A stretch of 64,000 bases of DNA from Lates calcarifer (taxonomy: Eukaryota > Chordata > Actinopteri > Centropomidae). Within the stretch, counting starts at the first letter, position 1, and the number at the start of each line of letters is the position of its first letter. Shown here piece by piece: positions 31,783 to 44,303 of the stretch. The position numbers and the translations under genes are program-made. The stretch is from positions 22,105,804 through 22,169,803 of the forward strand of contig NC_066837.1 of NCBI RefSeq assembly GCF_001640805.2, written 5' to 3'. The notes under the pieces were generated by a model, which was given only the letters and a program-made list of their open reading frames with translations, was not told the DNA's origin and made no database searches.

Positions 31783-32913
31783 TGACAGCAGTCATATATA
31801 CCTCATTGCCATGTGTATCAAACAATAAGCAGTACGAAATTTTGTTCTTGCACACAATGTCACTAAAATAAAAGACACATTCACTTTTGTGAGCCAGTTT
31901 TTGGCAGTTATTGTTCTTTGGAAGTTTGTTCAGAAGTCAAGGAAGGGTTGGTGTACTTTAAAACACTACAGGTGAGATTGAGGAAGACTTTTTGACCCAT
32001 CCTTCGTCTGCTTACTGTTGTATTAAATGCACAGTATGCCTTTGCATAATCAAAATTTAGGAAGAGTTGTTCTCTCTCATTGAAACCAAGAGGTTAGTAC
32101 TTGGTTTTGTGCACACATCTGTGTTTGTGTTTCTACCTAGCTTCACGTGAAAGATATGGAAGATCTGCTACATTATATACATGGACAAGCTGTATGACAT
32201 TCATCTGCTACCAGATAGCATGATTTACAGCAGGGTGATGGAGGAAGAGCTTCTTTGTACAGTTAATCTGGGCTCTGGGCAGGTGAAACTTTGTGATGCC
32301 CTACTCAAATACTTGTACATCCTTTTTACATTTTCTAAAAATCTGGCAACTCAGCTAGAGCTACAGATAACATCTTAAAAGCCAGTGTCCGGTGTGCCAG
32401 GGTTGGTGACACGTTCAGTCCAACTTCCTGGTTGGTCCGGTGTGGTCAAGGTGCAGCTGTGGCTGATCCGGACTGCGTGGTGCAGCTGTGGTGGCTGAGG
32501 TATGAGGTTTGGTGAGGCTTGTGGTCTTCACTCCTGTCTTAACACTTCCTTCCTCCCTTTTATCACCCGCCAGACAAGACAGGAAGGAGGGTAATGGTAC
32601 GATCACACAAAGAATTACCAGCTAGATGGTTTTTTTTCTCATGGAAACATTGCATCCAAACATGACTGTGTCAGTGCGCATGCACATGGCTTTGCAAGGA
32701 ACTACTAAAGTGCGCGTTGTAAGCGTTCACTGTGAAAAAAGCATTTTAAGCATGTGATGGCAGATCAGGTGCAAAAATACTAAGCTAGTGGATCTTTTGT
32801 GTGAGCATAGCTGAGGGTGCTCTAAGTATTGGGACAGGAGTGGCATTATTGTCCTTGCTTGTCCTCTGGAGTTGTGAGTGATCAGGGGGACATGGTTTTT
32901 AGAACGTACGCAG

Positions 32914-34692
32914 TCATCGAGCAGTGCTGCCGGACACAGAGCTGCTCCCTGAGCTGGAGCCACTGGAGCCCCGGTCTTCATAGATGGAAATCTCTATCTG
33001 GTAAAGGTAGTTAGGGGCCAATAATCCATTGTGGAGTGGGGTTGCTTAAACAGAGAAGATAAATGCACATACATTTATTTGCACTCAAAAACACAGAGTA
33101 AGGATACGACACGCATTCCTCTCTCTATGGGATCTGTGATGAGCAGACCTCTGGGAGCATAGATCTTCTCATTCTGCTCCTGAATGTACTTGGCTATCTT
33201 CTTCAACACCTGACACATGGACCGAACAACACAAGAAAAATGTGACAAAAACATGACACTGACGTTCATTGATATTGGAATGTGTTGTGTTTGAGATCAC
33301 CATACAGACCTTCTCATAACGTGTCTCCATGCAGAGGAAGATGAGATACGCCGTAGCGCAGGCCAGACACCCCTCCAGGTAGGACTGTCCTCCAATTTTT
33401 TCTGCCTCTGCGTAGTAATTATTCAGAGTCTTCACAGTGTCCTCAAACAGTGTTCGCTCAATCTGGAAACACACGCAGAGACAGAGTCATGAGAGGAGGG
33501 ATTCTGTGTGTTGTGATAAAATGGGTAAAACATGAGAAGGAGGGAATAATTTACCCACTCCTAATTTTGACCTTATTTTTCTCATGACAATCACAGAAAT
33601 TGTAGCTATGACTTGGTGCTGCAGCTAACAATCCGGCAGTTATGTCCTCAATTAATTGTGTTTATTTGTAGGTCTATAAAATGTCCAGAAATACTACAGA
33701 TATCCACTTGACTATCACATACATTAAAACCTTGCCATTGGGAAGTCGAAACTATGTCATCTTAAGCATTTTATTTTGAAAAAAAAACTTGAATTAACCC
33801 ACTGTTTCACCTTCCACCACAGGCATTCTAAACATATGGTTTAATGTTTTGATTACCAAATGATATCTGTAAATATATGCATTGTCTGAGTAAATAAATC
33901 CAAACTACAGCCAAATGCATGCGTGGTTTGCTACTTAGCATGAAAGAACAACACAAAATATAATGCAGGAGCATGTTCGAGGTAAAATGTCCTGAGTCAC
34001 AGGCTCCTGTCTCCTCACTCTGCTCTCCAGCTCCGAGGGGAACTTGGTCTGAAACTTGCAGGTGGTTCCTTCGCTGTAGTCTCTCTGGATGAAGACTTTG
34101 TTGGCCAGAGAAGCACTGTGCCTCAACTCCTGCAGGTTGTGGAACTGAGGAGGAGAAATCACACATACACACACACACAAGCAAATAGCAAGGGTTAAAA
34201 CAGTATCTCTTTAATGAGTCCCCAGAGAGAGACAGAGCAACACCCTCTTCTGTGTACCTGTTCACTGACAACTGTGTACAAACAGACGCTGATTTGGAAG
34301 TATAGGATGATAGAGGAGATGTGATCAATCACTCTGTGGCTTGGTGTTTGCACTCATTTTTGCCTTGTTGTCTGCTGGAGAAGAGCCCAGCATTGGACAT
34401 ACTATCCTCTATACACACACACACACACACACTCCCAGTTTGTCGCTCTTTTTCTCTCTGGTCTAACAGGGAAGCACAGTTTGCACGAGACGGGACAACA
34501 TTTCACTATCAGCTCACAACAGATCGATCAGGTGAAACAAGATGAGGCTGATAAAAGGCCATTCAATTTTTATTTTACAACTCTTATAATTCAGCAGTTA
34601 GAACGGCGCAGAGGCGAAAGAGGCTGGAAAAGCAGTGAGTGAGGTCAGGGCGGCGTGGCTTCTGTCCATGGTGCTGAACGCTATTCCTCCGC

Positions 34693-34730
<38 letters not shown>

Positions 34731-35233
34731 TCAATGGTCAGCACAGTGGCCTGTCACACGGATTAACGGGGCCGTCTGAGCAGACAAAAACAGATCTGCT
34801 TTCACCAAAACAGCTTAACATCGCGCGGAGGACGGAGCGGTGATCCGATGTTTCTGCCACATTTCTGTTTCCATGAAGCGCAGCTGACTTTCAAAATTCC
34901 CGTTAATGGTTTATTTTCCCTATGAAATACCAGAACACGCTTACAATTACAAGCGACAAAAAAAGGAAAAAGAAGGAAAAAAAAAGAAACACCCAACCCT
35001 CGGACGAAACTGGCATAATAATGTAGGACAACCAGTCGTCAGTCCTGATTCAAGTGAGCCGCAACTGAATCACAGTTTAACCGTGCGCAGCCTTAATGCC
35101 CTCTCTGGCCATAACTGTACACGCGCCCGTTTTATTCACAGGTTAACACAATACAGTGGTTTGCGCCGGTGGTCGAACCCTGAGCAGGAAACATTTAAAC
35201 CGATAATATCGCCAGTCTTACCTCTGTCGCCAT
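32914..35233 (-). CDS. golga7b: Golgin A7 family member B (DHHC palmitoyltransferase accessory protein)
   Basis: Exons on the minus strand: 35222-35233, 34019-34144, 33310-33462, 33108-33209, 32914-32997. All are in phase and give 158 aa (human about 167). The first exon encodes only [48 protein letters not shown] and [15 protein letters not shown] match the family closely, and the C terminus is a Ser/Gly tail after SIYEDR. Cys78 and Cys81 correspond to the palmitoylated pair of GOLGA7. Known family role: it binds and stabilises ZDHHC5/9-type palmitoyltransferases at Golgi or plasma membrane. The serine-rich tail marks GOLGA7B rather than GOLGA7, and synteny with CRTAC1 and ZFYVE27 agrees. 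Confidence 0.95.
33600..33690 (+). repeat. Interspersed repeat family R5, fragment
   Basis: GTGCTGCAGCTAACAATC...GGTCTATAAAATGTCCAGAAA resembles the widespread teleost repeat with the word GTCTATAAAATGTCAGAAA. A related copy in opposite orientation lies at 43365-43575. In the golga7b intron between exons 2 and 3. Confidence 0.5.
34699..34729 (+). repeat. (GT)n microsatellite
   Basis: Pure GT dinucleotide run in golga7b intron 1. Confidence 0.95.
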
Positions 35234-35460
35234 GTTGCCATCCGTGGCCGTGGGGACGAGTCCCTGCATGCGCTGAAATCGCTTTACTGGGACACACGGG
35301 CGGATTGGAGGAGCGGAGGGGGGGGAGGGGGCTGGGGGAGGAGGAGGAGGAGGTGAAGAGAGGAGAGAGGAGGAGGCGGGGTGGGTGAGCCGGAGGGGCG
35401 GGACTAACTTCAAGTACACGTTTAGGTCATAATAATTCAGCTTTTCTACCGTCTCACATG
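35234..35460 (-). promoter_or_regulatory. golga7b: golga7b promoter/5' UTR with polypurine, G-run-rich strand
   Basis: Directly upstream of the golga7b ATG. The plus strand at about 35308-35400 is nearly all G and A, with runs of 8, 5 and 5 G at 35317-35337. The golga7b sense strand is therefore CT-rich. Such G runs can form quadruplexes and are common near vertebrate promoters. Confidence 0.5.
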
Positions 35461-35544
35461 GACCGTGCATACATTTGAACTCAGCTAAGAAGGTGTTAGG
35501 ACTAACATTACTGATGGCCGTGCTCTAGTCAAGCGTCCTTATAA

Positions 35545-35660
35545 ACCATGATATTGTGACAGTGAGCCAACATGCCCGATACCAGGACCATGAAACCAAA
35601 GCAGCTAAATGGAACTCAGCCATCATTTACACCTGTGCTTTTTCCCGCTGTGAGATGAGA
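35545..35660 (+). repeat. Interspersed repeat family R3, copy 2
   Basis: Same ordered blocks as at 31590-31695 (GATACCAGGACC, TTTACACCTGTGCTTTT). It is followed within 15 nt by an uninterrupted run of about 28 A at 35674-35701. Confidence 0.7.
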
Positions 35661-35670
35661 AAATGTTTTC

Positions 35671-35701
<31 letters not shown>

Positions 35702-35754
35702 GACCTGTTGTGTGGGGGGGAAAAAAGGCCTGTAATCTACATTTTTGGCTAAAC

Positions 35755-36250
35755 TGACCTATTATCACCAAACCTGTTAGCAAACAGTTTCCTGCTTACA
35801 CATCCAGTAGTTACAGAGCTACATTAGTATTCGTTTGTAGAGTCATGTTTTGGGCCACCTGACAGAAGTAAGTCCAATATTCACTCTCCTTTTACTTCTA
35901 TTTTTCTCTGCCCCTACTCTTCAGGGTAATATCTAGCTGTTCAGCTGCAAAATGCTTCACTGTGTTCACCAGCTGGTTGCTAACTGTGTCTGGCTGCTGT
36001 TAGTGCTACACAAGTAGGTACAGTTGGTTCATCAGAGCTTTTATGGCTGATAAAGCTGTCTGCTGTGTCTGGAAATGCTGCTGATGAGAGATATGACACC
36101 AACAAAAATAAAACAATGAACTGAGAGATGGTAAAATACACCATATATAGCTGAGGGGAACTGCGCATATAGCAGATAACTGTCAGAGGGTTAGAGGCTA
36201 CAAGCAGCTCCTGTCTCATTACACATACTCATTTGATCCATTGTTAATCT
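35755..36250 (+). repeat. Interspersed repeat family R2, copy 3 (most complete)
   Basis: Runs from GTTAGCAAACAG through AAGTCCAATATTCACTCTC, CACTGTGTTCACCAGCTG, TGTCTGGAAATGCTGCTGATGAGAG and ACAAGCAGCTC to CATTTGATCCATTG. The second half is shared with 56740-57090 and the first half with 7080-7345. Confidence 0.7.
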
Positions 36251-36656
36251 AAAAATAATCATAAGAGCAGCTTTAAGAATTTGAATCTTAGAGGCAAATC
36301 AATATCTACAGTAATTGTGAAATTCAATCACTACTAAAAACTTGATAATTAAATCATATACAGTATTAAAATACGTCATTGCCACTGTCCAATGTCCAGA
36401 TGGTAATTTCATGTTGTGCTGTAAGTATTTTTACAGAACTTCAGGCAGTATCAAGTCACAAAACTCTACATAAATATTTAAATGCTATTAATTATGTGGT
36501 TCAACATCAAGCGTCCAGTAGTGCTTAAATTTTACAATTTTAGTTGCTTATAAATTCAATTTCTTGTGGCCTTTCATTGCTTCTGTACTTCTCAAAAAGT
36601 CTCGAAAAGTACATACTTTTCACTTGTTACTTTAAACTTATCAAATTATCACAGAG

Positions 36657-36662
36657 TTTATT
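36657..36662 (-). promoter_or_regulatory. zfyve27: Candidate polyadenylation signal of zfyve27
   Basis: AATAAA on the minus strand. It would give a 3' UTR of about 1.5 kb (36.66-38.15 kb). Nothing coding is seen in that stretch. Confidence 0.35.
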
Positions 36663-38151
36663 TCAACAATGGCATATTTCAACCATAAAATAAGGGGCAG
36701 TATATACAGAATTCATCATTAGGTCAAATAACTTGCACTTCATGGAGTTTTAAATTAAATATATTAGATATAATAGAACAATTTACAGTAACAGTTTATA
36801 TATGATTACAATAAAAGCAAAGCAAACAGTTACAATCATCTGTGTCTGAATCATGATTAAAACAACTTTGCCATCAAGATCCACCTTTTGGGCTATAATG
36901 CCTCCACATAAATTCTTTGAAGTCCCGCTTGCAAGAGTATGAGGCTCTGATGACAGTTTCAGTTGGTTTCTCAGCCCATTTAAATGAATTTAATCCAGTT
37001 GGTTTGACTTTGATCCAGTTTATGGAAAAGCTTGGGCTGCAGGGATATGTAGTTTTTTAGGCTGTTGGTACACTACAAAAAAGCTAGTTTGACATTCACA
37101 GCCCTCCAGTACACCATCGCCAGCAGTTTGCCAGAAATGTGATGGGATTTGTCAAAAGACTGTGCATTTTCAGTCTGATGTTGAAGAATTATCAGTTCAC
37201 TTCTGGACTTGAGTTACGGTAAATAAGGTGCAAACTATGGTAGTAGTGTAGAGTAGTGTGTGTTGCGGTGGGAGCAAGTGCATTTAGTAAACCATGAAGT
37301 AAACCAAAATCACTGGCCTTGAAAAGTTGGACAAACCCAGGACTCATCACATGACATTACTGACCAGTTACAGGTCAAAGTGTACTGGAGGACAATAAAT
37401 GAGTCGGTGTGAAAAAGTTTAGATGGTCAGCCTGCATATCCTTCAGCAACCAAGACCAAATGCAGAGCTTGTTCTGCCCATACATCCATTGTTTTGTTCA
37501 TCCAAACCAAATTCAGTTTAGTTGGGAGTACACTGCCCAGCTCACAACATCATGCTCATCACCAGTCTAAAAATATGTCAAAATTATCCAGTGCCAGCTT
37601 GGTCTTGTTCGTACAGAAAAGTCCTCTCAGCATTACAGTACAGTTAAACCGCAATGCAGGGCTGAAGAACATTCAAGTGGACTTGACTTTGTGGCGAGGC
37701 AAAGCACATAAAAGTAAAACCACTGATATCCAATATGATTATTTGTACTACCCAACACCACCAGCCCAATCCTGGCCTCCACCCTTCATTCGTTTTACTT
37801 CCCTCTGCTCAGCAAAGGGGAAAAACACAGTCCCTTGATTTTAGAGCAATTATGCTCTGTATTAAGTCTCATTGATTCAGAAGGTCCAGTTCTTCATTGA
37901 GAGTTGAAACAGGAAATATGTAACATATTACAGCAGAAGTCCCATAATCATCACAAGTAGCTACGGAGGGATGTAACTGGAAAAGACGGGGGGTCTTGGA
38001 ATTCAACACAGGAGGTATCTTGACAGATATTATGTGCCTTAACATGAAAATGAAGGCATGTGTGAGGGCTTCAGTAACTAGGTGATGGGCTCGGGGGCGA
38101 ACAGTTAATGACCTCCCGCTGGCCACTGAGAGACAAAACCGATTTGCCATC

Positions 38152-41100
38152 TCACTGTAACTTGATGAGAGAAGAATTACAGGCAGCACAAACAAACACG
38201 GTCTCTCTCTGGGCCTCTGGAGCTGAAAAGGAAACAATGATAATAGAGTAAGATCAGCATTCTGAGAACAGAGGTGTAATAATGTGATGTGACATGATGC
38301 AGCTATCATGCAAATTTTATCATCCTGTATATGAATAAAATGTATATAAATGAATCAAACAGTCCAGTATTTTTCATTTCTTTCTTCTTACCTGTTGCCC
38401 CCATGCAAGATCTCAGCACCTTAAAAGAACAGCATCGAGAACAGAAGCTGTTGCCACAGTTACTGCAGTTCCTCTGCAATAAGAAGAGACATCGTGCTGA
38501 AACTCGTGCCAACAGAAAAGTAAGACAAAATTAAATATGATGATGACGTGATGCCTAAATATATCCCAGATTCTTGTCACAAGTTTTCAGTCTCACCCTT
38601 TTCTTCAGCACTGAGAAGACGGCATTACAACTAGAACAGTTGCCTTTGGAGACAGAGAAAGGAAGGAAGAGGGAAGTAGTATTATGAAAAAAAACTATCA
38701 TGAAATAAGAAATAAAATGTATCTGTTCAGAGCTATATGAGACTAACAGAAAGACTCATCTTTCATCCTGAAGTATAATAAGAGGAATGAAATCAGTGGA
38801 TGAGTCAGAGCAGACTGACCTGTGCTGGTGGTGGGGTAGCGTTTACGCAGTTTCTCTGTCAGTTTTGACACTTTGCTGCGTATTGGTTCGTTGCGGCTCA
38901 AGAGACCATTTTCAGAGATGGTGTCATACTCCGGGGCTCCGAGAGGCCCATCGTCATCCTCCTGAGGGGGAGAGTGGGGGAGGGAGGGAGGAGGAGGAGG
39001 AGGGGGATGAACAAAGAAAAAGGTAGTTACATACTGTATGAGCTACAGTAATCGGAGTTTGTCTCTAGGGGGTGTGGAAACCTGGCCAGGAAACAGAGCC
39101 AAACTCAGCAGTACGGCTAGACTGGGTGAAATTAATTGTGATAATTTCAGCCAGTTAGACAAATGGATGTTTGGCAAATAAATCAAGCAGGATGATGGAA
39201 AGTAGTAAGGCTACTAAGGAAACAGACGCAGGTGGAAAATAGATACATTTACAGGAAAATACATGCACGCTTATACAACTGTACTTGACCTACTTGCCAA
39301 ACACAAAGATGGCAAACCCTGCACACAACTGAGAACACAACCAACAGGAGTCATTTTATCCTTGTAATGCTGAGCCTATAAAGTGTTGTTGACATCCCTA
39401 TACCCACCTAGATATTCCCCAAATTAAACTTGTTAAATGGTCTATTTCCTTACTTCCTCGAGACCAAGAGCTGGATAATCAGGTCAGTACAATATGACCC
39501 ACTGAAAGGCACAATTTCAGCTTCACAGAATGGTACAAGACAGCCAGAGAGTGAGAGGCCAAGGAAGAAGCAGAAGAGGAAAGTATTCTTCTTGCTAGAG
39601 AAATCCATCCATCTTCAACAGAGATGATTTTTGGGAAACAGGATGCCCTGTTTCTGCATGCTATGTGTTGAACAGCAGATATTCAAGTCGCAACAACTAC
39701 AATCAAAAACTCTAAAATAAACAAGCTATTGTGCACCAACTCGCTGATGAATCACATGTTGTGATTAAACAAATAATATGCCTCTATGCAAAAAACACTT
39801 CATTCAGTTCAAGTATTTTCTATCAAAACATACACTTAAAACCATTAGTCAGTCAAAATGGACTGAGGAAGGAAAAGCTGATTTTATGAGTGCAATATGC
39901 CTCATGAACAATGCCACTCATGCAGACTAGAAATGAAGGATCCTGTATGATTGGATTATTAGAGATGACAATTATGGGTCTGTTAATTATAGTATTACAT
40001 GTCACTATCACACAACTGTCACTATCATGCCAAGGGAACGAACACATGAACGCATAGGAGGATGGATGGGAGGCACTGGGAGATCCACTTACCACTAAGA
40101 CCAAAGGGGTTTCCTTATCAGGATGCAGAACAACACATGAGAACAATGTTATTCACAAACACTGATATTCAGTGCAACTCTAAAGAAACAAACCCAAACC
40201 CATGCTTCAAAGAGCAAAGCAAGAACTAAACCACAAGGTCACCTCACACAAGCTTCCGACACATGAAGTTGTGGTTCATGTGTCAAGTAGTTCTGGATGG
40301 TAGTGTAATAGCCTCTTCTAAACAGAGGGGGGTGATACTCACCTGCAGGGAAATTGAATGTTCCTGATTTCAGATGACAGCAGAGAAAAAACAGGAAGTA
40401 TGAATAAGGGTTTTTCCCCCCCACACAGTTATGGTAAGCTCCAACAATAACACATCAAATTTGTAAATAGGGAGTAGACATAGATTGTTCACATAATCCT
40501 CCAGCTACTTTTGTTTTACTTAAAGTTAATTTGGTTGGACAAATAGAGCAGGAACTTCATACTACAGTTGTTTAGCAGATAGGAATAGTTCAAACATTCT
40601 TATTTGCTTTCTTGCTGAAGAGTTCAATGGAAAGATTGATACCACTCTCACGTCTGTATGCAAAATATGAAGACAGAGCCAGGAGACCCTTAGCTTAGCT
40701 TAGCACAAATTCACCAAACAACACCTTTAAAGCTCACTAATTAAAACCCTATAACCTGCGTGTTTAATGGAACAACAAAGAAACCAAGAAATAGTCCCAA
40801 ATGAAATCCACAAATGTTGTTTTACACAGATTAAACATGTGATACAATGCATTAATTAAAACCAGGTTAGCCATTTCCAGTCTTCATGCTAAGCTAAACT
40901 AACTATCTGATGGCTTCAGCTTCATATTTACTGCACAGAATCAACAGTGATATCAATCTTCTTATCAATCTCTCTGCAAGAAACCAGTAACATGCATACC
41001 AACCATGCTTATTTTCTCTTGATTTGTCTTTTATCATCAATCCAACAAGAAATACCAGATGCCCAGATGTCTTACGTTCCCACGTCAGATCTGATGTGGA

Positions 41101-41303
41101 ATGGCAGCAAGATTTGGGAAATAACTGAGACATAGGAAGACCAAAAAATTAGCATATCAGTTTAGAATGGTATTCACCTCAATGGCATCCTTAAATTCAT
41201 CATCAGGTTCTGCTTCCTCAGCCTCCTCCACACTGCCAGGAGACAGGTCCTGTCATCAAACACATACACACACACAGATAGAGAGATAGACAGACAGACA
41301 GAC

Positions 41304-41359
<56 letters not shown>

Positions 41360-42634
41360 GTCAATATGTAGAGACTGAGCTATAGAGTATACTACAAACA
41401 GATCCCACATTCTTGATGGTCCTAAGATTAGCACCTTGGACAGTGGTCAGGTTATAACTGATCCATCTGAGCTCAGGAAAGCAGGAGGATGTTATAAACT
41501 GTAGAAAATTATATTAATTTTGATGTGTGCAGTTTTGAGTTCACTGCTGCCTTGCTGATTCCTCTGCACAGGTAGCTTCACATTAAACTGAGCCCACGCT
41601 TGTGCCTTTACTGGCAAATGAAACTGCAACAGAAAAAAGTGGCTCTGTGGATGGATGGAGAAAATCCATGCATGGATTTATGTTACATTACTGGATAAAT
41701 ACACTGAGAGCATGAGATAAACTGGATAAGAAGCTTACAGCTGTGGTTGCCTTTAATGTAAATCACAACAACTGACCCCGTCAGTAGTTAAAGCTATATG
41801 CACTTTTCTCTACTTTGCTCCTTCCTCTTACCTCCAGACTAGTTGGTGTAGGGGTCCTGTCCAGCAAGTTGCCTTGTTCCTGTTCCTCACACAGCCCCTC
41901 AGAGGTCTTGGTCTGGCCCATGCAGAAAAACTTTCTTAGGTCCAATAAAACTGGAGGCACAGAAGAAACAATATTTACTTTAGTCTCTCTTTCAGAAGTT
42001 AGTGAGTTAGTGTTCAAGCTTGCTTCTTAAAAACAGGATACCTCTGCAGAAGTCTCTGTTCCACAGGAAGATGGCACTGTTGAGCCCAGCGAGCACCCAG
42101 CCCACAGGCGCCACATAGAGCAGACACACCACTATTAACACCCCTCCATAGAACCTGGAGAGAGATATTAAAAATGTCAGGTCACACTGAATGCAAGTGA
42201 TTGCAAGCCACTACATTCTCACTACAAGTACATTTACATTTAATACTATAAACTTGTATCTACTGATCTAGCTTTGAAAAAAGACAGTATTTCAAGCTGT
42301 CTGCATGAGATTTCTAACTTTAGTATTCCACTGTGATTCCTGTTAACACACTACAGAGCACAGCCCAATGAGGTAACATTAGGTTACAACATCAAATTTC
42401 CCTCCAGTATTTAACTACACCTAGAACACTACATGTCTTTATGTGATTATGCTAATACAAAATATGACTTAATTTGGCTTAAAGTAATAACAAAATTTAG
42501 CTGACTTTTCATTTATATTTCTTACCAGTATTAGTTAGTGCTAACATCATCAGTTGTGAAGTTCTCCTTAAGTGTAATAGTACTAATGATAGTGATGACT
42601 TATTACTCAAGACTACAGGTGACACCATCTGTGC

Positions 42635-42684
<50 letters not shown>

Positions 42685-44303
42685 ACAGATGCAGACCTTG
42701 ATGACCTGGTATGACTATCCCAGTAAAGGACTTTGTAAATAGCGTCTGCTGACTGACAGGCAGAGGACAGCATGTCATCCAGGTGCTTCAACCTGGTGAA
42801 GACGGGAAACACCCCCAAACACAAACAATATAAGAACAAACATTTCAACCCATTCATGAACAAATACCATGTACAAATGTCACGATTACGGTTTGTAAAC
42901 TAGACCCAAAAAGGACAACTAAATAATATTTTCACTATTAGTTAGTTAGAAAACAAACAATTTTAAAGGTATCCTGCGTGTGCAATATTGGAACTGTACA
43001 GCAATGTTTTGATGAGTTTGTTACTTCAGCTCACACACGCAAGCCACAAGTCAGGGGTTCATACAGTGTGCCATAAAAGGAAGCAACACAGCAATGAAAT
43101 GTAAGAAAATGAGGAAGAGCAAAAATTAATGTAAGCAACGCAGGTTTAAAACGTTCTTGTAAAAAGGCTCTGCAAACATACTTAAAATAAAAATAGCAGC
43201 TTTACGCATTTGAGAAGTTGTGATGAATAAATGTTTACAAAATTAAGTGCTACATGGAGGCAAGGAACGCCAACAACAAAAAATGGAGTGGCGTTTAATC
43301 CAAACAACTTTTTTCCAAACCAGTTTAGATTCAGATGCGTAATTTTTTGAATAAAAGCACCAAACATCATCATATTCCAGCTTCTCAAATTTGATCATTT
43401 GAATATCTTTGTCTTTGGACTGTGTGTCAGACAAGATTCTGTAGTACATCACTGTGGGCTTCAGGAAACTGTAACTGACAGTGTTATTTTATATTTTGAT
43501 ATTTTCTGATGTTTTATAGACTAGTTTTATAGAAAATAATTATATTCCATTATGAAACATGTGTCTTACAGGTCTTTTACTTCCAGCATGGCCTCCTGTT
43601 TGGTGAGATGCACTGTCTGCAGGTCTCTGCGGTGCACAGCGTGATAGCGCCTCCTCTGGAGCTCAGCTTCTGAGGCTGTGCCCCCACACCTGTCCTGCAG
43701 GTAACCCAAGGCAGCAGGCACTGTCACTGCCACCACACCCACTGAGAACCAACCCACTGACACCAGAGAGGCAGACACAACAGCACATTAATAAATTATT
43801 CAAGTGTCTTTTAAAACACCACACAAAAGGTGAATCAATATTTATGCCTAATGCTTCATCTTACCTTCATTAACTGTGCAGAAAAAGACATTAAGGAATA
43901 TACAGACAAGCAGAGAGCACAGGGGCATCTTCCATCTGAGAGATAAAAAAAGAAAGCAGATGACACTGAATACTCCAATATAGATATGGCTTCTTGCCAT
44001 TACTACTCAAGGCTGAAAGCAATTATATCATGTGATGCTCAAATAGACCACAGACACATATACACACCCAAGCAGGAAGCGGCTCAGTTCCACTGCATCT
44101 GCAACTGGTTCTAGATACATAGCCATTCTCTTGTAAGACTCGACCATGTTGAGGAGGTCAAAGTTTGGATTACACCGAGGGCTCCCCAACTCAGAGGCAT
44201 CTGGAGACCCAGAGGTCTCTTTGGATAATGAGTGTACCAGCTCCCCACGTTCCCCTGTACCCTGCGAAGCATCCTGGGACACTCCGGCACTGTGCATCGT
44301 CAT
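38152..44303 (-). CDS. zfyve27: Protrudin (zinc finger FYVE domain containing 27)
   Basis: ER membrane protein that promotes neurite outgrowth and ER-endosome contacts. Exons on the minus strand: 44068-44303, 43865-43935, 43570-43756, 42706-42792, 42042-42154, 41832-41950, 41178-41249, 40093-40113 (microexon), 38820-38961, 38597-38643, 38392-38473, 38152-38222. All are in phase; 415 aa with the microexon and 408 without it (human 411/404). The N-terminal region contains NMVESYKRMAMYLEP. Hydrophobic segments are PLCSLLVCIFLNVFFCTV, a second in exon 3, and a re-entrant-type stretch in exon 5. The FFAT core EFKDAIE lies at about residues 288-295. The FYVE-like zinc finger (NCSSCNAVF...NCSNCGNSFCSRCCSFK...VCAACN) spans about 350-412. 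A 5' UTR exon ending at 45385 precedes the acceptor at 44306. Confidence 0.95.
40093..40113 (-). CDS. zfyve27: 21-nt microexon of zfyve27 (ETPLVLV)
   Basis: Minus-strand 21-nt exon between AG at 40114-40115 and donor gtaagt. It encodes ETPLVLV directly after the FFAT core, at the position of ETHLVVL in the long human protrudin isoform. It is in phase 0 on both sides. A TTCTGC motif lies 11-16 nt upstream of the exon. From published work on protrudin I recall a neuron-specific SRRM4-dependent microexon of the same size here. Confidence 0.85.
40560..40985. repeat. Interspersed repeat family R4, copy 3
   Basis: Contains CTTAGCTTAGCTTAGCA and ATGCTAAGCTAAACTAAC words with a GGCTTCAGCTTCATATTTA block. 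These are shared in part with 16430-16760 and 9330-9550. It sits in the zfyve27 intron before the microexon. Confidence 0.55.
41298..41355. repeat. (GACA)n/(GA)n microsatellite
   Basis: A short GACA run followed by about 22 GA units. On the zfyve27 sense strand this is a CT/CTGT tract roughly 50-105 nt before the acceptor of the exon at 41178-41249. Confidence 0.95.
42638..42682 (+). repeat. (GT)n microsatellite
   Basis: Pure GT run. On the zfyve27 sense strand it is a CA repeat starting about 23 nt after the donor of the exon at 42706-42792. Confidence 0.95.
43365..43575 (-). repeat. Interspersed repeat family R5, copy 2
   Basis: On the minus strand it reads TCTATAAAACATCAGAAAATATCAAAATATAA... 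and then GAAGCCCACAGTGATG...AAGATATTCAAATG...GAAGCTGGAATATG. This is the word order of a widespread teleost repeat and overlaps in type with 33600-33690. Confidence 0.5.
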
